Assembly (NCBI GenBank): GCA_913043185.1
Contig: CAJWMI010000042.1
Coordinates: 1-15,880, forward strand
Direction of reading: 5' to 3'
DNA: 15,880 nucleotides
From: an uncultured Fidelibacterota bacterium
Lineage (GTDB): Bacteria; Marinisomatota; Marinisomatia; Marinisomatales; UBA1611
This document shows positions 12,765 to 15,880 of the stretch, piece after piece. The notes under the pieces were generated by a model. It was not told the DNA's origin. It did no database searches and saw only the letters and a list, made by a program, of their open reading frames with translations. A program made the position numbers and the translations under genes. Position 1 is the stretch's first letter, and each line of letters opens with the position of its first letter.

Positions 12765-14978
12765 CTAAAGATTTTGACTCCAAAATTTTAGCATTTTATT
12801 ATAAAGATGTATTCTCGCAGGATCATCTGATATACCATGCTTTCGCATTGGGTAGAACATCATATCAAATTGTATATTTGCTTTTACAAGCTCATCAATA
12901 AAGTGCCATGAGTTCTGGGGGTGAACATTATCATCATATGTGCCATGTACGAGAAGGAGAGATCCATGAAGATTTTTAGCAGTTTTTACAAATGACGTTT
13001 TATCATAACCATCAGGATTATCTATCGGTCTTTTCATTGCAAACTCAGTCCATTTGGTATCATAATAGTGCCAGTCGGTTACTGGAGCTACCGACACCCC
13101 CGCTTTAAACTCTTTTGTGTTTGTCATTAGGTTTAGGGTGAAACTTCCACCACCGCTCCAACCCCAAATTCCTACCCTGTTTGGATCAACATAGGATTGT
13201 GACTTCAACCAATTAATACCATCAACAATGTCTTCTCTTTCGATAGGTCCCGACATCATGTTTAAAACACGATTTTCTAATTTTTTGCTCTTCGCTGTAC
13301 TGGCACGGTGGTCAAATTTTACTATTAGATAACCCATATCAAGGAGCATATTATCGTAGAATAATGAATGACCCTGCCACTGGTTATACACTGTCGGGGC
13401 AGAAGGGCCACCATAAACATGGAAAATGATGGGGTATTTTTTAGTTCTTATAAAGTTCTTTGGTTTTAAAATCTGAGCGGGCATCATGAATTCATCTTTT
13501 GTTGGAATAGTAAAAAGTTCTGGAGTTTGAAGGTTATAGTCTTTAATAATTTCTGGTCTGTGATCAATTAGACTATAAATTTTCTCCCCGTTATCATTAT
13601 ACAATGTTAAGGTTGGTGGAGACTCAGTATCAGAGTGGATATCAAGGTAATAATTTCCATCTTTGCTGAAGTTAATCTTATGTACACCTTTCTGATTAGA
13701 AATTTTTTCCATCCTTTTACCATCGATACTAGATCTGTATAGATGACGTTCGATCGAGGATTCTTTTAGTGATGTGAAATAGATCACTTCTTTTTCCTTA
13801 TTGATATTTACAACAGACTGCCTTAGCCAAAAAGGACCGCCTGATGATCGAAGTGCCCAATTACCATCTGTGATTTGGTTAATCAGTTTACCATTATATG
13901 AAAACTGATAGAGGTGAGCATAGCCATTTCTTTCTGACTGCCAGATGAAGCTATTATCTAGAAAATATAGGTCATCGTTGATATTTACCCAGCCGCTATC
14001 TGTCTCGGTGATTATTTTTTCTATGTTTTTCCCTGTAGCACGATCTACAAAAAATAAATCAAGTTTATTCTGAGATCGATTCATGGTCTGAACACTGAGA
14101 CGTTTATTATCGGGCAGCCATTTTACTCTGCATAGATACTCAAAGGAGTCCAGGGGTATCCATTTTACTTTAGGGTTATTTATTTCCATAATCCCTAGTT
14201 TTACAATTGGATTTTCTGTTCCTGCTTTTGGATATCTTTGTGTGATTAATTTTGGTTCTTCAGGCTTCCAGTGCACATAATGCATCTTTGTCACTGAGGA
14301 CTCATCTGTTTGTAAAAAGGCCAACGCTTTTGAGTCATCAGACCACCAGTAACCGATATCTTGTCTTCCAAAAATCTCTTCCCAATAAACCCAGGATACG
14401 GTACCATTAAGTGTTGTCTCTGATCCATTATAGGTTAGCCGCTTTTCTTGCTTCTTTTTTATGTTATATGTGAAAAGATCATTCTCTCTAATAAAAGCAA
14501 TGTTTTTTCCATCTGGTGAGAATCTTGCTGATTTTTCTTTAACAGGAGTTTCAGTGACCCGCAGGAAATTCGCAGTATTGATATCTAAAATAAAAATATC
14601 ACCCTCATATATATATAGACCATATTTACCATTTGAGCTAAACGATTTTGGCCAATCAACATACATGGTTGTATCATCTCTGTTAATAAAAGACATCAAA
14701 TTATTCATTACTTTATTAGGCTCAAAAAGGGGGATTATTTCACTAGGAGAATTTGGATCGAACTTTAGAATTGTTCTGTCCTCTTTTGGATCTCTCATGT
14801 CCATTAGATAAAGAGAGTTATCATCCATCCATTCTGCCTTGTAGATAGCACCTACAGATTTTCCTTCATCCGAGTATAGCCAATCCATTGTTATGGTCTT
14901 TTCTTTATCATTTTCAGAGCAGGAAAAGAAAAATATCAATAAGAGTATGAATGTAATTTGCGAAGAAATGTTTTTCAT
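12765..14978 (-). CDS. DPP IV-type S9 family peptidase, lipoprotein
   Basis: The 737-aa product has an N-terminal lipoprotein signal with lipobox FFSC (Cys20), so it is anchored in the periplasm or outer membrane. Residues about 30-480 are a WD-like beta-propeller of the DPPIV_N kind, including WVYWEEIFGR. There Glu200-Glu201 match the double Glu that binds the free N-terminus of substrates in DPP IV. The C-terminal alpha/beta hydrolase has HVYGGPSAP (oxyanion tyrosine), Ser608 in GWSGGG, Asp682 in GTYDDNVHP and His714 in RKHG. The spacing of the triad fits human DPP IV. It removes N-terminal dipeptides, usually with Pro or Ala at position 2. A GTG at 15002 also opens the frame, but ATG 14978 gives a proper signal peptide. 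The Ser is followed by Gly instead of the usual Tyr. Confidence 0.93.
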   Translation of the reverse strand: MKNISSQITFILLLIFFFSCSENDKEKTITMDWLYSDEGKSVGAIYKAEWMDDNSLYLMDMRDPKEDRTILKFDPNSPSEIIPLFEPNKVMNNLMSFINRDDTTMYVDWPKSFSSNGKYGLYIYEGDIFILDINTANFLRVTETPVKEKSARFSPDGKNIAFIRENDLFTYNIKKKQEKRLTYNGSETTLNGTVSWVYWEEIFGRQDIGYWWSDDSKALAFLQTDESSVTKMHYVHWKPEEPKLITQRYPKAGTENPIVKLGIMEINNPKVKWIPLDSFEYLCRVKWLPDNKRLSVQTMNRSQNKLDLFFVDRATGKNIEKIITETDSGWVNINDDLYFLDNSFIWQSERNGYAHLYQFSYNGKLINQITDGNWALRSSGGPFWLRQSVVNINKEKEVIYFTSLKESSIERHLYRSSIDGKRMEKISNQKGVHKINFSKDGNYYLDIHSDTESPPTLTLYNDNGEKIYSLIDHRPEIIKDYNLQTPELFTIPTKDEFMMPAQILKPKNFIRTKKYPIIFHVYGGPSAPTVYNQWQGHSLFYDNMLLDMGYLIVKFDHRASTAKSKKLENRVLNMMSGPIEREDIVDGINWLKSQSYVDPNRVGIWGWSGGGSFTLNLMTNTKEFKAGVSVAPVTDWHYYDTKWTEFAMKRPIDNPDGYDKTSFVKTAKNLHGSLLLVHGTYDDNVHPQNSWHFIDELVKANIQFDMMFYPMRKHGISDDPARIHLYNKMLKFWSQNL

Positions 14979-15219
14979 TTGGTTTACTTTGAGAGAGCGC
15001 ACTTATATGTTTTTATTTCAAATGGTTTTAGTAGAGTGTGGCACTTGTTTAAAATTGTTTTCAAGTCATTTACTGATATCAAGTTAAATAAGTAGTTCGC
15101 TCTTAATACAATAAAACTTACTTAGTTGATAAAACAGAGACTAATATCATGGATATTTAATTTTAGACTATGATTTGTATTAAACTTTTTTCAAGCCTAA
15201 TAGAAAGTTATTGAAATGA
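14979..15219. other. intergenic region upstream of the S9 peptidase, no gene seen
   Basis: About 240 bp of AT-rich sequence without a convincing frame on either strand. It must hold the S9 promoter on the minus strand, but no clear -35/-10 pair is visible. A 5-bp repeat (ACTTG/CAAGT near 15042-15065) is too short to call. Confidence 0.5.
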
Positions 15220-15467
15220 ATACTAGCGTGTAATATCTTCAAAATAAAAGAGGCTGGTTTCGAAGAAAAGGTACTTCACTTAGTACCGCAAAGATCGCAA
15301 ATTAAGAATTATTTCCTTCTTGATGTAGAGTTCCCCTAGAAATTTTTAGTGCATCACGAAATTTTGAGCGCTTTATTGCTATTCGTTTCTCGGAAGAGGC
15401 TTCTGCTCTAAATCTAAAAAAATGGAATTTAATAAATGAAAGGTTGATAAATTGGCCAAGGTTTTGA
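15220..15467 (+). pseudogene. frameshifted gene remnant, unknown family
   Basis: Two plus-strand frames together read like one protein end. The first (frame of 15220) gives FKIKEAGFEEKVLHLVPQ, then SQIKNYFLLDVEFP, and stops at 15337-15339. The second (frame of 15339) continues EIFSASRNFERFIAIRFSEE, ends LINERLINWPRF, and stops with TGA at 15465-15467. One extra C in the CCCC run at 15333-15336 would join them into about 82 residues. The upstream side is closed by a stop at 15217 and I find no start, so the N-terminus is missing or more shifts lie upstream. The charge pattern and aromatic-rich tail look protein-like, but I do not recognise the family. The tail overlaps the dehydrogenase start by 16 nt, as for an intact operon neighbour. 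It could be a real pseudogene, an assembly indel, or chance. Confidence 0.38.
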
Positions 15468-15880
15468 TTACTACCGTTCCTTTTGGGGAGACAAACCATA
15501 TCCCACTGGAAATGCTTGAAAAAGAAGGTATTGACTTTCTTATCAATCCTTATAACAAAAAAATAACAGAAGATCAGCTAGCTGACCTTGTTACAGATTT
15601 CGATGTAATAATCGCCGGTACTGAACCAATTACAGAAAGGGTGATGAAGCGTGCAAGTAAATTAAAACTTATTTCTCGTGTAGGAATTGGTCTAGACAGT
15701 GTAGACCTAATTGCTTCTCAAAAACGAGGTATTAAGGTCTCTTATACTCCTGATGCTCCTTCTCCTGCAGTTGCAGAATTGACCATAGGTCTAATGCTAT
15801 GTCTTTTAAGATCTATTCATTTGTCTAATTCCCAGATGCACAGAGGCAAATGGTATCGTCATTTTGGTAGAAGACTAGAG
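15452..15880 (+). CDS. D-2-hydroxyacid dehydrogenase, phosphoglycerate dehydrogenase-like (partial)
   Basis: The first 143 residues are present and the gene runs off the window. The start is TTG 15452, supported by AAAGG at 15439-15443, eight bases upstream. A stop at 15437-15439 excludes any earlier start. The N-terminus MAKVLITTVPFGE leads into the catalytic domain with an AGTEPITERVMKRASKLKLI stretch. RVGIGLDSVDLIAS follows, with the Arg and Gly-x-Gly loop that contacts the substrate carboxylate, then SPAVAELTIGLML. These are hallmarks of the D-isomer 2-hydroxyacid dehydrogenases closest to SerA. The NAD-binding domain and the catalytic Glu/His pair lie outside the window, so 3-phosphoglycerate as substrate is not proven. 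TTVPFGE-type proteins also occur in sugar and surface-glycan clusters. Confidence 0.9.
   Translation, partial: MAKVLITTVPFGETNHIPLEMLEKEGIDFLINPYNKKITEDQLADLVTDFDVIIAGTEPITERVMKRASKLKLISRVGIGLDSVDLIASQKRGIKVSYTPDAPSPAVAELTIGLMLCLLRSIHLSNSQMHRGKWYRHFGRRLE

Noticed and set aside
14461..14811. 116-codon plus-strand frame inside the S9 peptidase
   Set aside because: It is antisense to the beta-propeller domain of a full-length gene with intact active-site residues.
15042..15065. ACTTG/CAAGT short inverted repeat upstream of the S9 gene
   Set aside because: Five-base arms in AT-rich sequence are expected by chance.
15302..15499. 65-codon minus-strand frame at the right end
   Set aside because: It overlaps the well-supported dehydrogenase start and the more protein-like plus-strand remnant, and has no SD.
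1..15880. CRISPR array, tRNA/rRNA, insertion sequence or phage genes
   Set aside because: I saw no regularly spaced repeats, cloverleaf-like segments, transposase motifs or structural phage genes on either strand.

Overview
The window looks like a piece of chromosome from an AT-rich marine-type bacterium of the FCB superphylum. Candidatus Marinimicrobia (SAR406) or a Bacteroidota relative is my best guess. This rests on the low GC content, a secreted protein ending in a FlgD-Ig/type IX-like sorting domain, a DPP IV-type S9 lipoprotein peptidase, NatAB-type transporter genes, and the compact layout with short overlaps. The lineage is an inference, because there is no rRNA in the window. I see no phage, IS element, tRNA or CRISPR array.

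Layout from left to right. Positions 3-131 hold the tail of a TauE/SafE-like permease. A possible 44-aa membrane microprotein (206-340) overlaps a Bax-inhibitor-1-like membrane protein (333-1079). That gene overlaps a secreted mono-haem cytochrome fused to a sorting domain (1066-1767). A small outer-membrane-type protein (2022-2627) follows and ends at the only strong intrinsic terminator (2647-2673). Next is a tight four-gene run, 2694-6692: a DoxX-like protein, a group II PLP decarboxylase, a CDP-glycerol-glycerophosphotransferase-like GT-B protein and an ATP-grasp ligase. On the minus strand follow a cytochrome P460-like lipoprotein (7168-6695) and YidD (7483-7241). Divergent from yidD is cysS (7600-8994), probably read from a leaderless mRNA. 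HINT1-type HIT protein and a DUF6580 membrane protein follow on the minus strand. Then come natA/natB (10262-12222) and a secreted protein of unknown function on the plus strand, facing a minus-strand DPP IV-like lipoprotein (14978-12765). The right end carries what looks like a frameshifted gene remnant (15220-15467), running into a D-2-hydroxyacid dehydrogenase that starts with TTG and is cut by the window edge.

Most of the window is ordinary housekeeping and envelope genes. The part most likely to be an undescribed system is the decarboxylase / GT-B phosphotransferase-like / ATP-grasp cassette at 3083-6692. Its reading frames are joined by 1-nt and 4-nt overlaps. I infer that it makes an amine by decarboxylation of an amino acid and attaches it by ATP-dependent ligation to a polyol-phosphate or surface-glycan acceptor. 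The product cannot be read from the sequence. Two separate CXXCH haem-c proteins (a surface cytochrome and a P460-like lipoprotein) also make the window richer in exported haem proteins than its housekeeping content would suggest.
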